Shown piece by piece: positions 1-11,932 of a DNA stretch of 64,000 bases. Origin of the DNA: Siniperca chuatsi (lineage: Eukaryota; Chordata; Actinopteri; Centrarchiformes; Sinipercidae); assembly GCF_020085105.1 (NCBI RefSeq), contig NC_058055.1, positions 5,169,322 through 5,233,321 on the forward strand, written 5' to 3'. Numbering within the stretch: the first letter of the stretch is position 1; the number at the start of each line of letters is the position of its first letter. The position numbers and the translations under genes are program-made. The notes under the pieces were generated by a model. It was not told the origin of the DNA and did not search any database. It was given only the letters and a program-made list of their open reading frames with translations.

Positions 1-653
1 ACACAGAACTGAGTACAAGGCTTACGGAGATGTGAAGCCAGCAAAGATGATCCAGGCCAGGTCCCAGTACCTGCCACCGGATGGGAAGACCAGCCAAGAG
101 ACCAGCTACAATGCCACCTTCAAGGGGCAAGCCCCGCTGCAGCCTGCTAACAACAAGGCCCTGGAGAGGAGGAGGATTCGCAGTTTGTACAGCGAGCCTT
201 ACATAGACCCCGCCCAACAGGTGAGAACGCACCTTTCTAACTTTGTGGTATGGCTTAAAATGAATTTAGAAGGGAAGGGAATAAATGGGGAGCTGAAAAA
301 AATATTTATATTACTGTAATGTTGTGAAATTCTTGCCATGCTCATCTCATTGCACAACACAGTTTTAGAAATGACTAGCCATAACTGAGGCATTTCAGCT
401 CAGGAATCTCATTTCCACTATCCGACATCCTTAGGTTGGCAGGTATAGTGTCCCTCGCTCTAAACCCAAAAGGCCTGGAGCCTCAGCGGCGGGCCAGGGT
501 AAGCCAGTGAAGAAAGCCAAAGATAAGCAGAGCGCCGCACTGAGGGGCTCCAAGAAGGCGACCTCGGAGAACCAGCCCGAGAACCGGCCGGCGGTGGGGG
601 ACAAGGAGAAAAGTAAAGAGATGAACAACAAACTGGCTGAGGCAAAAGAGTAA
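1..653 (+). CDS. map6: map6 (microtubule-associated protein 6 / STOP), 3' part of gene
   Basis: Two exons of a gene that begins before the window. The first is open from base 2 and ends at 220 before a GTGAG donor. It encodes a MAP6 Mn-type module (TEYKAYGDVKP, then QYLPPDGKTSQETSYNATFKG), followed by RRRIRSLYSEPY. The second runs 435-653 after a TTAG acceptor, in phase 0, starting VGRYSVPRSKPKRPGA and ending KSKEMNNKLAEAKE and TAA. That lysine-rich, disordered tail, including KEMNNKLAEAKE, matches vertebrate MAP6, which binds and stabilises microtubules through Mn and Mc modules. The paralog MAP6D1 lacks this tail as far as I know, so map6 is favoured. Stopping at AEAKE would give a short isoform; see the exon proposed at 5004-5151. 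The ATG usable as start lies upstream of the window. Confidence 0.88.
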
Positions 654-3600
654 AAATCATTTAGCACTACTTCTCCTTTTATTTATTATTTTTGGGGGGA
701 AACACAGAGGCTGCAAAATTAATTAAGGTTCTCATCTTTCTTTCTTCCTCTTCTTTCCTTCTGTTTGCAGTCCCTTTCTTCTTCTCTTCTTTGTTCAGTC
801 TCTCAGTATCCACTCGTTCTTCTTCTCTGTCCTCTTTCACTACCTCTTGGCTACGTTTGTACAACAATAATAAAATAAAATGTTGGGGTTTAGACATGAC
901 ATGTCATTGCTCTTCCCACCTCACGCTATGTTAGATCGCTATAGTAACGAGTGGGCGGGAGCGTCCTCTTCCTCCGCCATTTGATGCCACCCACCACCCC
1001 CACTTGCTCGCCTCCATCTCCAGGTTGCCATGGCTACTGGCTGCCTGGCCAGCCAATGGATGGCTCTTGTTGCATGGGCCCACCGACAAGCAATTCTGAA
1101 GGGTTGGCTTTGATCAACTGAGCAGATTGCCTTGTTGAGTTTATCAAGGATTTTTTTCCCCCTTCTTTTTGTTTTTGGAGACAAAATAATCAAATTGGCA
1201 CTCTGGATATGGTTTATGCACTTGCTAAATTAATCTGAAAATCTTTGATAAATGTCCCGCTTGGTTAGTCATGAGTCTGATCCACGGCTTGTTTTGTACC
1301 TGCTCTGTCATCTTTGCTACTGTTCTCTGTTCATGGTAGCGCTCACAGGGCTCAAAGTCTGTGTTGGGTAAAATCACAACGCTTTGTTCAATGTGATTTC
1401 GTAATCCAATGTCTCATTTTTACCTGAACTCTGTTGTAGGCTACACAAAATTGTTTTCAATTAATTAAAAAAAAAAAAAAACAACCATTCAGCATTTGCT
1501 CCATTCATGTGAAACCCATTCATATAGTGGTATTTTAGTTCATTCAAGGCTATTTTGTTGCCAACGAACCATCTCGGTCACACTAAACTGATTATGCATT
1601 AAACACCAGTCATTTGCACAGCAGATGAGTATAACTATACTATAGTGCAGTCGGGATGACATTTAACATTAGAGTAATAACATTTCTCAGAATCAGAGAG
1701 GGATGAGTTCAGTGGAGCTGGAAAATGTTGTGTTGAGTGGTGTGAGTGTGCAGAGCCGTCAATCTCAATAGTCATAACTCAGTGTAATCACCTCCAACAT
1801 AGTCTTTGTTGCAAAGCTTCACAGCAGTTATGCAATTGCAGTAGCATGCACTCAAACACACTCCTCCTTTTAAAATGCACTCTGCCGAGGGTGACCGTGA
1901 CCAATGTGATTAGACTGCCATGGGACGACAGCAGACAGCTCATATTGCTGCTTAATAGCACTTTTCACATTACCTTTAAAGAGGGAGCGGTATGGATGAA
2001 GCACACATTCACGTTCCAAATTAATCATGAACAATTCACTGCCATTTGTTAAATTTGTTTACAAGGATACAACGTTTTGATCTCATTTTCTTTTTAAATA
2101 ATAAGTTATATTGTTAATGCCATCTTTTATTTTAATACACCCCAGTAAAGGCACAGTGATGTGATGATAAGTGTAACTGCTTCTGTTTTGGACTCCAATG
2201 TTCATCACTCTCTGTTTCTGAAGCCATGTTGTTTACAAGGTGTAAAGCCTCTATTTTTAAATTCTGGTTTAATCCAAATTTCCTCAGTGAGATGTGTTGG
2301 GAACATGAAGTAAGTTGTTTTGTAACTGTTTATCTGTTAAAACTAATTATAACCTCCCTTGTATATACAGCTTATATCTGTTTATATATTAAAGCAGGGC
2401 TACATGTAGGCTGAGTCTGCACTTGGTCCAAAGCATCCAGCTGCTTTCTCTAAATTTTAGCATATATATATAGAGAGAGAGAGAGAGGCGTCATTTTGAC
2501 ATGTCTTTGTTTTTGGATTAGAAGAGCACTGTACAGTCTTGTCATGGGTCAACCCGTCATTGTGCTCCACCCTCCACACACAGCTCACGGTTCTCATTAG
2601 CTCTGTTACTCAGCATCCTTCCCTCCATTCTGAGTGGACGACTGTACTGTCTCTATTTTCTGTGGTGTCTGAGACAGCAATCATCACCACTACCACCAGT
2701 CTATCCAAGATGAGTGTATGCCCCATCAGCCATTAGGGCCCAGCTCATTAGCATTTTGCAGCCTTTGGTTGGGGGACCCATTGTCATATAACACAAGGGT
2801 GGGGGCTTGTAGGGGCAGTAAATGTAAACGGTGCTTAGCACACCACACACCCTGTGCTATCTTTGTGATTTTTAGGCAAAAAAGGATAGAAAGGTATGGT
2901 AACGAAAGTTATGTCTTGGGCAAAAAATAAAAAAAATGACTGTGACGTGCTTGTGTTTCTATCTGCTTGCTCATATTTAATGAAACATTACAAATAAATG
3001 CAAAAAGCAGAAAAAGCAGTGTCTTCTTGCTTTTTTTTTTGTTAAGAAGAATGGTGAAAGATTAGTGGTTGCAGGTATCTGTCAGTGTTTCTCCTGTCCC
3101 AGTCTTTGTCTTTGTGAGACAGACAACATTAAATAAATCCACATGGAAGAGAATTTTGCTCTCACAACTTCTCTCTGTGCTTATCAAAGATTGCGCCTCA
3201 TTCTGGCATGAGCTCTGACATCCTCTCCAGGCCCTGCATGTTGCCCTCATGTGAGAACCAAAGAATATATTATTTTTGCATCATGTCTCTAATATATTCC
3301 AAGAACTCATCCGACTTATAGAGCAACATGCATGTCAAAGGATGTCCAGAAACTTATTCCAGAATAAGATGTCATGTGCTTCTTAGGCTTCTAGTTTATG
3401 TGCAAATGATGCTTCTTTATACAAAAAAACACCCAAAATGTGTGATATTATTACATTTGTTGACATCACATTGTTCTTTCTCATATTTAGTCTGGTGTCA
3501 TGGTGTGAATATTTGAGGATGTCACATTTGGATGATGATGTGTCCAATTTGTCGTGTGCTAATGAGTGACATTCTGATTCATTTGAAGGGTTGTGCTAAA

Positions 3601-5003
3601 ACAGTACCACTACATACAACTCTGCCAGCCAATCCGAGATATTGGCTGGGTGCAGACTCTAAAGCAACACCTGTGGGGCTGTGCACTACCCAATCCCAGG
3701 TAATCAATCACAAGAGCAACGAAAAGAAATAGACCACGAGCCACAAATGCCACTCACTCCCATTCATACATGCTCATTGAGTTGTGATTTACTTTGTTTT
3801 CTATTACAGTGGCACAGTTTTGTTTTTCTGGTGAACCACCACATTATCTCTGGTCTACTCCTCAGAGGTCATAGCCCCACTGTATTTCTCTTCCATATGG
3901 ACACTAGAGTTGGGGGGGGTGAGATGGGGCTGTCTGACTGCCTGCTGTCACATCCTACATGTAAGGTTCCTTAAGGTGCCTTTTCTTAAGGAGGCCTCAG
4001 GTTTAGTCCAGTCATCTCCAACCGTCCTCAACATCTGTCAGCTCCTGTAATGCACCCACTCTTTATGTCTAAAACAAACTGCATGACTGCTGAATTATCC
4101 TCCCAGGGAGGAGAGTGGAGATCACTATTCTGCACATTTATGAGGCAGGTCACTGTAGCACTTTGCATCTTAGTTTGTTGTCACTAGGTAAAAGTTTCAT
4201 ACTATGTTTTTTTTCAGTCGAAATCTGTCTCTAAAGCATGCTGCCACTGTTTTCTGTTGGACCTGCAATCTGATGTTATGTTTAATCATTTGGTCTAGTC
4301 TTTGCACTCTGTCTAGAATGTCTGAGTGTTAGCTTGGATATAAGATGAGGGGTAAGTATGAAGGGAAGCGGCTCTGCTTTGGAGAGTTCAAAGGAAATTG
4401 TAAGTGCATGTTAATGATCTTCACTCTAATTACTGCCAATTTATTCCCATTCAAATGTCATTTGGATTTTTCCATAGTGTACTGCATCTTGTAGCTATTC
4501 TTTCACAGAACACCCCGAGACCCTCATTGCACTATTGGCATCCTGTAGTTCATAATGTGACATTGTGACTAATTCAAAGTATAGATTTAAACCAATGGCC
4601 TGTATTGATCTAAATGCAAAAATCTCAAATAGACCAAAAGCTTCACTTTACATGTATATTCCCACAACACAATGGATTTTCTAGTCTTGTCAAGTTTTCA
4701 AAGTTTGATATTACATGATTTGCAAGTCACTTGATTCTATCAAGTTTGCCTTGAGGCATTTTTATGTAATATTTTTGATAAGCAAACAGGCAAAGAAGCC
4801 CTGTAGTGATGTTGTAGCTTTGTCCCCTGTTGAGTTTTCAGCCCTAAAACAGAAGCCTGATATTCTCCTCTGAAATGAGCGGTCACAGGGTGCTCAGCTC
4901 AACTCAGCCCACTGACTTGTTGTTCGCCTGAGAGCAATGCCTCATCGTGTGTCTCTTTCTGTCTCCTTCTTCTCTGGTATCTTAACCATGTGCTGCCTCC
5001 TAG
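654..5003 (+). other. map6 3' UTR of the short form / last intron; no gene seen
   Basis: No convincing coding region was found on either strand: short open frames lack conserved motifs and splice context. It is either 3' UTR of the short map6 form or the intron leading to the candidate exon at 5004. It holds poly-A/poly-T tracts, a small TA/GA microsatellite near 2462-2487 and a GC-richer patch near 945-1080. Confidence 0.55.
2462..2487. repeat. (TA)n-(GA)n microsatellite
   Basis: A run of TA dinucleotides passes directly into a run of GA dinucleotides, about 26 bases in all, inside the map6 intron/3' region. Confidence 0.85.
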
Positions 5004-5151
5004 AGATGCTAAAGACGAGGTTCTCCGACCCAGTCATCATCATTCCCAGGGTGCTGCTGGAGGAGAACCACAACCACCGCTGGAAAGACCCGAACCTCGG
5101 AGGAGCAGCGGAGTCGTACGCTTTGCCCTAGATGGGAACCAGACTGAGTAG
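5004..5151 (+). CDS. map6: candidate alternative last exon of map6
   Basis: A strong pyrimidine tract (4955-4982) and a CCTCCTAG acceptor precede base 5004. If exon 2 of map6 is spliced at 649 (GA|GTAAAA, overlapping its TAA stop) the phase is 2. Joining to 5004 then gives AEAKE-DAKDEVLRPSHHHSQ, continuing for about 50 codons to TAG at 5149-5151 and ending RFALDGNQTE. The tail would be Pro/Glu/His-rich and disordered, as MAP6 C-termini are. A second frame is open here too (atg at 5006, ending ESYALP, tag at 5129), so the frame rests on phase alone. No family motif decides it. A polyadenylation signal follows at 5494. Confidence 0.42.
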
Positions 5152-5493
5152 TTCTGCCTGTCAGGATGGAGGCAGATACACCTTATACAGAGACTGCTGC
5201 TCTGTACTGTAAATATCTAGTATTTGCGACTAAGTTGGATTAGGAAAAGAGGTGAAAAAAAGCAAATCCAAGAGGAAGCCCATATATTTGAAACATGCAT
5301 GTTTGAAACAGCTTTTGGCTCAAAGGTCACAGCTGTTTGACCCATGGCATTATTGCAAAGGTGCTACATCATTTTCTGGTTTCATGCAATTTATTTAAAA
5401 AAAATATATCATTATTATTAGATATGCCACACCATAAAGTGCTTATACAACAATTACAAAAAACTGTACTGTACATTGATCAGTTTTAGTGTA

Positions 5494-5499
5494 AATAAA
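5494..5499 (+). terminator. polyadenylation signal AATAAA, likely map6 long form
   Basis: AATAAA is followed within about 40 bases by a G/T-rich stretch, as expected downstream of a cleavage site. It lies 340 bases after the stop of the candidate last exon. Confidence 0.5.
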
Positions 5500-5824
5500 T
5501 AAGCATAACTTGCAGTTTGCCGTAGTGTCTTGTAGTTTTTGTTGCATGGTTAGTCATTTTCAAATAGGGGGTTTGTATGGTGTGACGTGATGAAGAGTTC
5601 AGCATAGGCACAGGGCTCCTGAATTTGGATACAATGTGACACTTGGCCCATTAAGTGCATAACAAAGGTTAAGGAAAACTGTGAGATACAAACATTTAAA
5701 AAGGATACTTAAATGATTTTTAAACTGATGGGGCCTGGCATCGTTTGCTAATTTCAATTCAATCGTGCTTTAGTACAAAACCCCTTTTTTTCATTTAACA
5801 AAACAAGCCAAAATTTTTTTAAAT

Positions 5825-6719
5825 TAAAAGTCCCCCTCCACTCAAAAATGTGTGTTTTGACAATTTTTCCTTCATTTGGATGTTGCAGAAAGGTGTATGT
5901 GCAGAGTTTGACACTAAAGCTGTTTTCACATTCATCTGTTGAAGGGGGAAAGTTCCTCTGTGCTCACCTTAAATCTCACTTTAACAACTGGATGTACCAG
6001 CATGATTTTGTGACATCACAACTAGTTTGGAAGCCAATCATGATCCAGTATGCAACTGACACCCGTGTGATGTTGAAACTTGAAGCCTCCAGTGCACATA
6101 CACTAAGAATAGACTTTTCGGTGGAGTAGGAGGCATCTTGTGTAGATGGAATTTTAAGAATTCGAGGTAACTGAACTTTTGTGGGAAAAACAGAAATTAT
6201 TATTCAAAGCAGAGTATTTTTATGTCTGAAAGGGAAACTCCCTTAATTTTACACATCAAAGTTCACATGTGTTGGGGAGTACTACTGCATATACAAAAAA
6301 GTGTATAAAACTCTTTATGGCTCCAGTGGGAGCTGTGTGAAATCTGATAAACTGCCTCAAAACATCAGTTGGAGCTGAAGACTACAAGTTTGAAAATTAG
6401 TGATAGATGAGTTTACCAGACCTCTGTAGCTCGCTCCTCATCTCTGCTTGAGTCTGCAGCTTGAGGCTATATTAGCTGCTACTAGCATAACACACCCGAA
6501 TCTCTGACCAAACTGTCTGTGGTCGAGTTGCATTGTGGGTGATGTAGGTTTTGACGAGGAAGAAGAATGTGTGGAATAAAAAAGACGATATCTCTGGTTC
6601 TGCTGCACTGATTTTGACCCTTTTTGTTCTAAACTCTCCATGAGTCTGACAATGTTGTAGGATTGCAATGCAAAGTCAGTGGAGTACTCTTTTAAAACAT
6701 GTCTGGAGGGGATCTTTAA
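5825..6719. mobile_element. short inverted-repeat element (MITE-like), about 0.9 kb
   Basis: The left end TTAAAAGTCCCCCTCCA and the reverse complement of the right end, TTAAAGATCCCCTCCA, are nearly the same, giving imperfect terminal inverted repeats of about 16-18 bp that begin with TTAA. The interior has no transposase frame, so it looks nonautonomous. I recall ends of this type as widespread in teleost genomes; the family name is not known to me. Confidence 0.6.
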
Positions 6720-7894
6720 ATGTTGTCTATACACAAGCAGCCAGTACAAGAATTTGGCCTGAATAAAATGGTCAAAAATTGTCAATATTTTGATTAAAAT
6801 CAGGAATTATCTGATCAAAGAATACACAAACAAGATTTTGAATCTGACCAAACATTCACTGCCAGCTTTCAGTACTTGACAGTTTTCAATACTGCTACTA
6901 CGTAGCATACTACTTCAATGCTACAGACATTTCGGTCAGTATCAAAAAACATATTGAGGTTCGATACCCAGGCCTCTCAAGTTTAATCCAACAAACAACT
7001 TTGCCTGGAAATATAGAGCTGCTGCATTATCAAACAACTCTGGTTGTTCAATCATATGTATCCCTGCTGGACGAAAACTAGGACTAAACCTGTTACCGTG
7101 CACTCCTGTCAGATGTCCAAGTCAGCAACAAAAACGAAAGCGCAATGGATTACCTATTTTCCTTAAAAAGCACAAGCAGCATTTTTGGAAGCGATTTTTG
7201 GCAACCATTTTGGGTGCCTCCTTAAGGCAGGTACTCATATTTCATTTATGGCTTACAGTCCAGTGCGTAAGGGAAAGACAGATTAGGAAACAAGACTAAG
7301 CAGCTGGTTTGAGGTTTTGATGTAGAGAAGCTTTTTCCTTGTCACAGTTGATATTGCTCCTCATTAGACTGGCTTACCTTCATTACTGCTGTTAGCTTCA
7401 TAGCAAACTGTAAAAGACAAGATATATGACTTCGCTCACATGCACACAGACAACACAATGTGCACATGTGACATAGTTGAGCTCGCTGCTGCAGATTTGG
7501 TTTCTCATCACAATTTGTATTGGTGGGGAAGATTTCTGGGATTTGTGTAATTGTGCACCGAGAGAGGGGAAGTAACACTCAATCTGTCAGTCTTATTCAG
7601 CAGGGCAGCCATCTTGATGAAATACTCACAAATAATTCAAAATCTAAAGATGACTGCGCGAAGAGAGTGTATCACCATTGATTCTGTTGTGTTACACTGT
7701 TTATACTTGTTGGTAGTAAGAGAAATACCAGTGAAAGGTCTATTCCTAATATTGCATTTGCAATATTGCATTGCATTTATAGTGTTATTTTTGCTGTAAC
7801 ACTATAAATGCAGTTTTCAGATGCAACGAGTGAAGACCACCAATCCCTCCTGAAAGCAATCTTCAGATACAGAACTTCAGATCTTACCTGCATC

Positions 7895-7945
7895 AACAGC
7901 AGATTTGTACTTGAGTAAATGTACGTAGTTACATTCCACCACTGA
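7895..7945. repeat. fragment of interspersed repeat (same family as 54904-55568)
   Basis: The piece GTACTTGAGTAAATGTACG followed by GTTACATTCCACCACTG corresponds, in reverse complement, to the left end of the larger repeat at 54904. Confidence 0.45.
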
Positions 7946-9239
7946 AATACATTAATGAAATACAATGACAAACAAACGTCACACAGCAGGTGACTGAGAT
8001 TGTGTAACAGTCCCTGGACAGCACAATTACACTGCTTCATATTTGAGGATTAAAAATCCGTTACACTGTCCAAGTGCTTGGAGGAAGGTCCTGAGCTGCT
8101 CTATAAAAACACAGGAACACAGGATTAAAAGGATGTTTAATTAGTAATGACCTGTGTGAGTGAAAGCCTTTGGAGATCCCTGTATATCCTGCACACACAC
8201 ACACAGCATAAAGCCTGATGAATGACTGTGTCTCAGAGCCGCCCTGACCTGGATGAACAGAGAGGAAGGACTGTAGAGACACAGATCATGTTCCAGGGAT
8301 GTGGCTCTGCTGCTTTCCAGAATATACATGTACTGTGTGGAAAAACAAATTTCTCCTCCAGAGGACCCCCCCCCACCACCAAAATCCCCAAGGCCTGATT
8401 TATGAATTCAAGAATGACTCCCTAGACACTTCTATGTATTTAACAATGGGGTTGTGGCCACTCAGTGTATGTGTGAGAGTTATAAATGATCATCCAAAGT
8501 GGATTTACTGCAAATCAGTACCAAAACACTCATTAAAAGAGGGAGAGGAAATTTGAAGTTGAAGCCCAGAAATCTGAACAGTAATCGTTTTAAGTCAACA
8601 ATAAAGGCACATTTCAGCGGATTTCATGCTTTTAAACTGAAATGATTCCCCGCTCTTTCTCTCCCTTTGATCACTGTTGCTCTCCCTCCCTCCATCTATC
8701 ATTCCCTCCACCCCTGCACTGGGCTGTTGCCATAGAGACGGGTTGCCAGGTCTCAGACGGTGAGGCTGAATGGGTTAATTAGGAGGTGGAGCATTTGCAG
8801 CCCTCCAGATGGTAGTAAGCCCTCCTTCACCACGGGTCTCCAGGGACCTCCTCTCAAAGAGAAAGCCTGTCCTGTTTAGTATTCAGCCCCTCGCCGTCGA
8901 TCCAGGAGCTGCATTTATGACCCTGTAGTCAACAATGTGGGATTATGGGAAGTGTGGGGAAACGCCTCCTCTTCAGCTCTGCTCGACTGAGAAAGGCTTA
9001 CTCAAGATCTTTTTCTTAACCCCTGATCTGATTAAAGGAGGAACATGACACCCCCTTCCCCCTCTACAACCCACATCAAATCCAAAAAAGATGCAAAATG
9101 TTGCCTATAATAGCAACTTTTTCTTACATCATCTCATACCTTTTGTTGTCCTCTCTAAACAGTTTAAACATGTTATCTCTATGCATGCAGGAAGCCATCT
9201 TGCCTTGTTTTGATTGAAGAACTGTCAGCAGCACCCCTA

Positions 9240-10018
9240 AGTGTCTGTATTCATACAGGACATGTTTATTGTCACACCACTTAATGCACAAATTAAGACT
9301 TTGTACAAGTGAGAACAGAATGAATATTTCAGATGTTTAACAAACAGTATAAATACAAAAAGTGTAATTGTAGAAAAACAGCAGCTAAAACAAAATAAAG
9401 TGATAACTGTGCTTGACCAGTATTGCAGATGGTATATTTTAAGCACATTTGACAACATGAAAATGATCATTTATACAAATATGTGCAATACAAGCTAGTT
9501 TAGTGCAAACTCATTACATTACAAATTTTGATGTGAACCATGTAGTGAAATATTCTCCATACTCAGTGGGTATTTCTAATATTCTGAATGTAGTTTGGTA
9601 CATTTTCTCTCCAGTATTATCACGTTTCATGCTTCTGTGAACATTTTTTGTCTCAGCTAAAGACAAAATGTAGCTTAAAACTTTCAAGACAGAAACTGCT
9701 GACTTTTAAAATGTGTAACAAGTCATACCTATTTATTCTTTAATGATAAAATATTCATTACATATTTATATTCTCTGTATTTGACATTCCAGTATGCAAC
9801 TACTCTATCATTTTATATATAATTATAATATAATCTGTACTTCATTAATTGTCTAATGTGCAAAGATGTGCAATGTTTGGTGAGAACTAATGTGTGAATG
9901 GTGCAACAGCGCCACTCAGTGGCAGCTCTACTGTAATAGCCTACCAAAGGTATCTGCTGCTGCAAGAATGTTTATGTTTTCCAGTTCTGCGACTGTGGCT
10001 GTGGGTGCTGCTGCACCC
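9240..10018 (-). other. umodl1 3' untranslated region
   Basis: AT-rich sequence after the umodl1 stop codon with no coding frame. A minus-strand AATAAA (TTTATT on + at 9265-9270) lies near its end and is the likeliest cleavage signal; another candidate lies near 9730. Confidence 0.55.
9265..9270 (-). terminator. polyadenylation signal AATAAA (minus strand), umodl1
   Basis: TTTATT on + reads AATAAA on -, about 750 bases past the umodl1 stop codon and before the map6-umodl1 intergenic region. Confidence 0.45.
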
Positions 10019-11932
10019 CTAGGTGTTAAAGACAAGGTAGGTGAATTTCTCCTGCTTGGTTTTGACGCTGAAGTTGTAGTGTCCAATGCGGTTCCTTTGG
10101 TAGTAGAAAAGGCAGACAAAACCAATGATGAAGAAGAGCGACAGGCCGATTCCAAGACAGGACAGTCCAACAATATGAAGAGTGTTATATTGCTGCTCCA
10201 AGGGCTCTGCGAGAATAAGTGTCAGGTTAAAGCATTAAAAACATGCAGTGAAAAGGAAAACAAGAGGATTCATCTGAAAATGGCATTGAAAGTCACTACT
10301 TTTAACAACAAAATGGTGAAGGGATTATTTAAAACACTGTGACTTCTAGGAGTACTGGCTCTTATTACAAATTCTTTCTTTCAGCACATTTGCAAAAAGC
10401 TGAAACTTCAATTTAACTCATGAGTCTATCATCTTCAAATGCCTCAAATATATTTAATCAAGTTCAGGGGCTTTTGAAATGCATGGAGCCCCAGCCCCAA
10501 ATATGCATATTGAGGCCACGAAATGCTATTGCGTGGCCACGAGATACGATTCGTTGGCACGTTTTAATGAACTTGTGGCCACGAGATAAGTGTATGTAGA
10601 GGGAGCCGCTTGGAGGGCTTACACAGCCGATGCGCAAAGACAGATCTCTCTCCACAGCCTTCATGACGGGAGGAAAGGGCCTCAGCCAGGGCTCAAAGTG
10701 TAATATTTAACTGATCTGTTCTGTCATTCTCTTATCCCCCTTACTTTAAGCCCCACAGCAAAGCAAGGACACATTTAGACTGTAAAAAATCTACTAACTT
10801 TGTTCACTTTCCTACCCAGTGCTGAAAAGGGACAGATGACATCATTCTGAATATTAAGTAGCCATGTGCTTCTGAGAGCCTGGCTTATTATTATTCAGGA
10901 TGACGTCATCAAACCACTTTTCGGTGTGTTAACCTCCCTCTAGCTGTAAACCATACACAGCTGTTTATCTTCTAACGCTGCTCTCAGGTGCAGCCAGTTG
11001 CACTGATTGTAGTGGAAGCTAGTGTTGCAGTGTCCGCTCCGAGCGCTCTGCGTACGTTATGTGTTCCCAGGAGCATGAGCACATCATGCGAGAGTTGCTC
11101 TCCCAGCTGGACAGCTCAGTCCTACACTTTCCAGTGACAGGCCAGCGTTTGTGGGTTTGAACTGGAGGCTTGGAAAGGCTGTTAACACAGGCGCTCCATT
11201 AGTAGATTTTTTACAGTCTAAATGTGTCCTTGCTTTGCTGTGGGGCTTAAAGTAAGGGGGATAAGAGAATGACAGAACAGATCAGTTAAATATTACACTT
11301 TGAGCCCTGGCTGAGGCCTTTTCCTCCCGTCATGAAGGCTGTGGAGAGAGATCTGTCGTCGCGCATCGGCTGTGTAAGCCCTCCAAGTGGCTCTCTCTAC
11401 ATACACTTATCTCGTGGCAATAGCATTTCGTGGCCTCAATATACATATTTTTTAATCTGCGATCCTTCCAGGGCTCTGTAGAAATGTGTGTTTTCCAGCA
11501 AGCTACTTAAACTTGCCTCTCTCCCAGACTGATGATAGAGACAGCAGTGCTTCTGCTAACATACAACAGCTAGGTGGCCTATTCAAATTTTAAAATGAAG
11601 AGACACTCAAGCTTATTCTGGGTTCTGAAGACCTTGATAGCTGTTCTACTTCTAAAACTGGCCAGTAGCAGAGTAGAAGCTGAAGTGCCATGGTTACTTC
11701 AGCTGGAATTAAATCTCATTTTTGACTCAAATTTAAGCACAGCAGAGGCATGTCGCTAGAAAATATGTCTTTTCTAACAGAACCACACACCACAGAAGAG
11801 TGAAACGTTTTATAGTAGATATTTTTATTTTGTGTATAAGCACTCACCGTCATCTGTCCTCAGTAGAGGCCCGAAAGAACCCAAAGCTGTTCCAATTGTG
11901 TTAGAAGACCGAGCTGTTCTTTGTTGACAGTC
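10019..11932 (-). CDS. umodl1: umodl1 exons 16-17: post-ZP linker, transmembrane helix, cytoplasmic tail
   Basis: Exon 16 (11932-11848) begins [11 protein letters not shown]. Its RTAR is a minimal R-x-x-R furin-type site where ZP proteins carry their consensus cleavage site. Exon 17 (10206-10019) encodes [11 protein letters not shown], a hydrophobic span ([19 protein letters not shown] and following), and a short tail ending KFTYLVFNT. Mammalian uromodulin is GPI-anchored, but here a true transmembrane segment with a polar tail is visible. Confidence 0.85.

Larger units (their letters stand above)
5520..9240. other. intergenic region between the convergent genes map6 and umodl1
   Basis: No gene was recognised. 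It contains the repeat element at 5825-6719, a fragment of another interspersed repeat near 7900-7945, a short CA run near 8190, and otherwise AT-rich unique-looking sequence. Confidence 0.6.

Noticed and set aside
5006-5131. Frame beginning at the ATG at 5006 and ending ESYALP as a separate small protein
   Set aside because: It starts directly at a splice-acceptor-like site; phase with map6 exon 2 favours the other frame, and no family was recognised.
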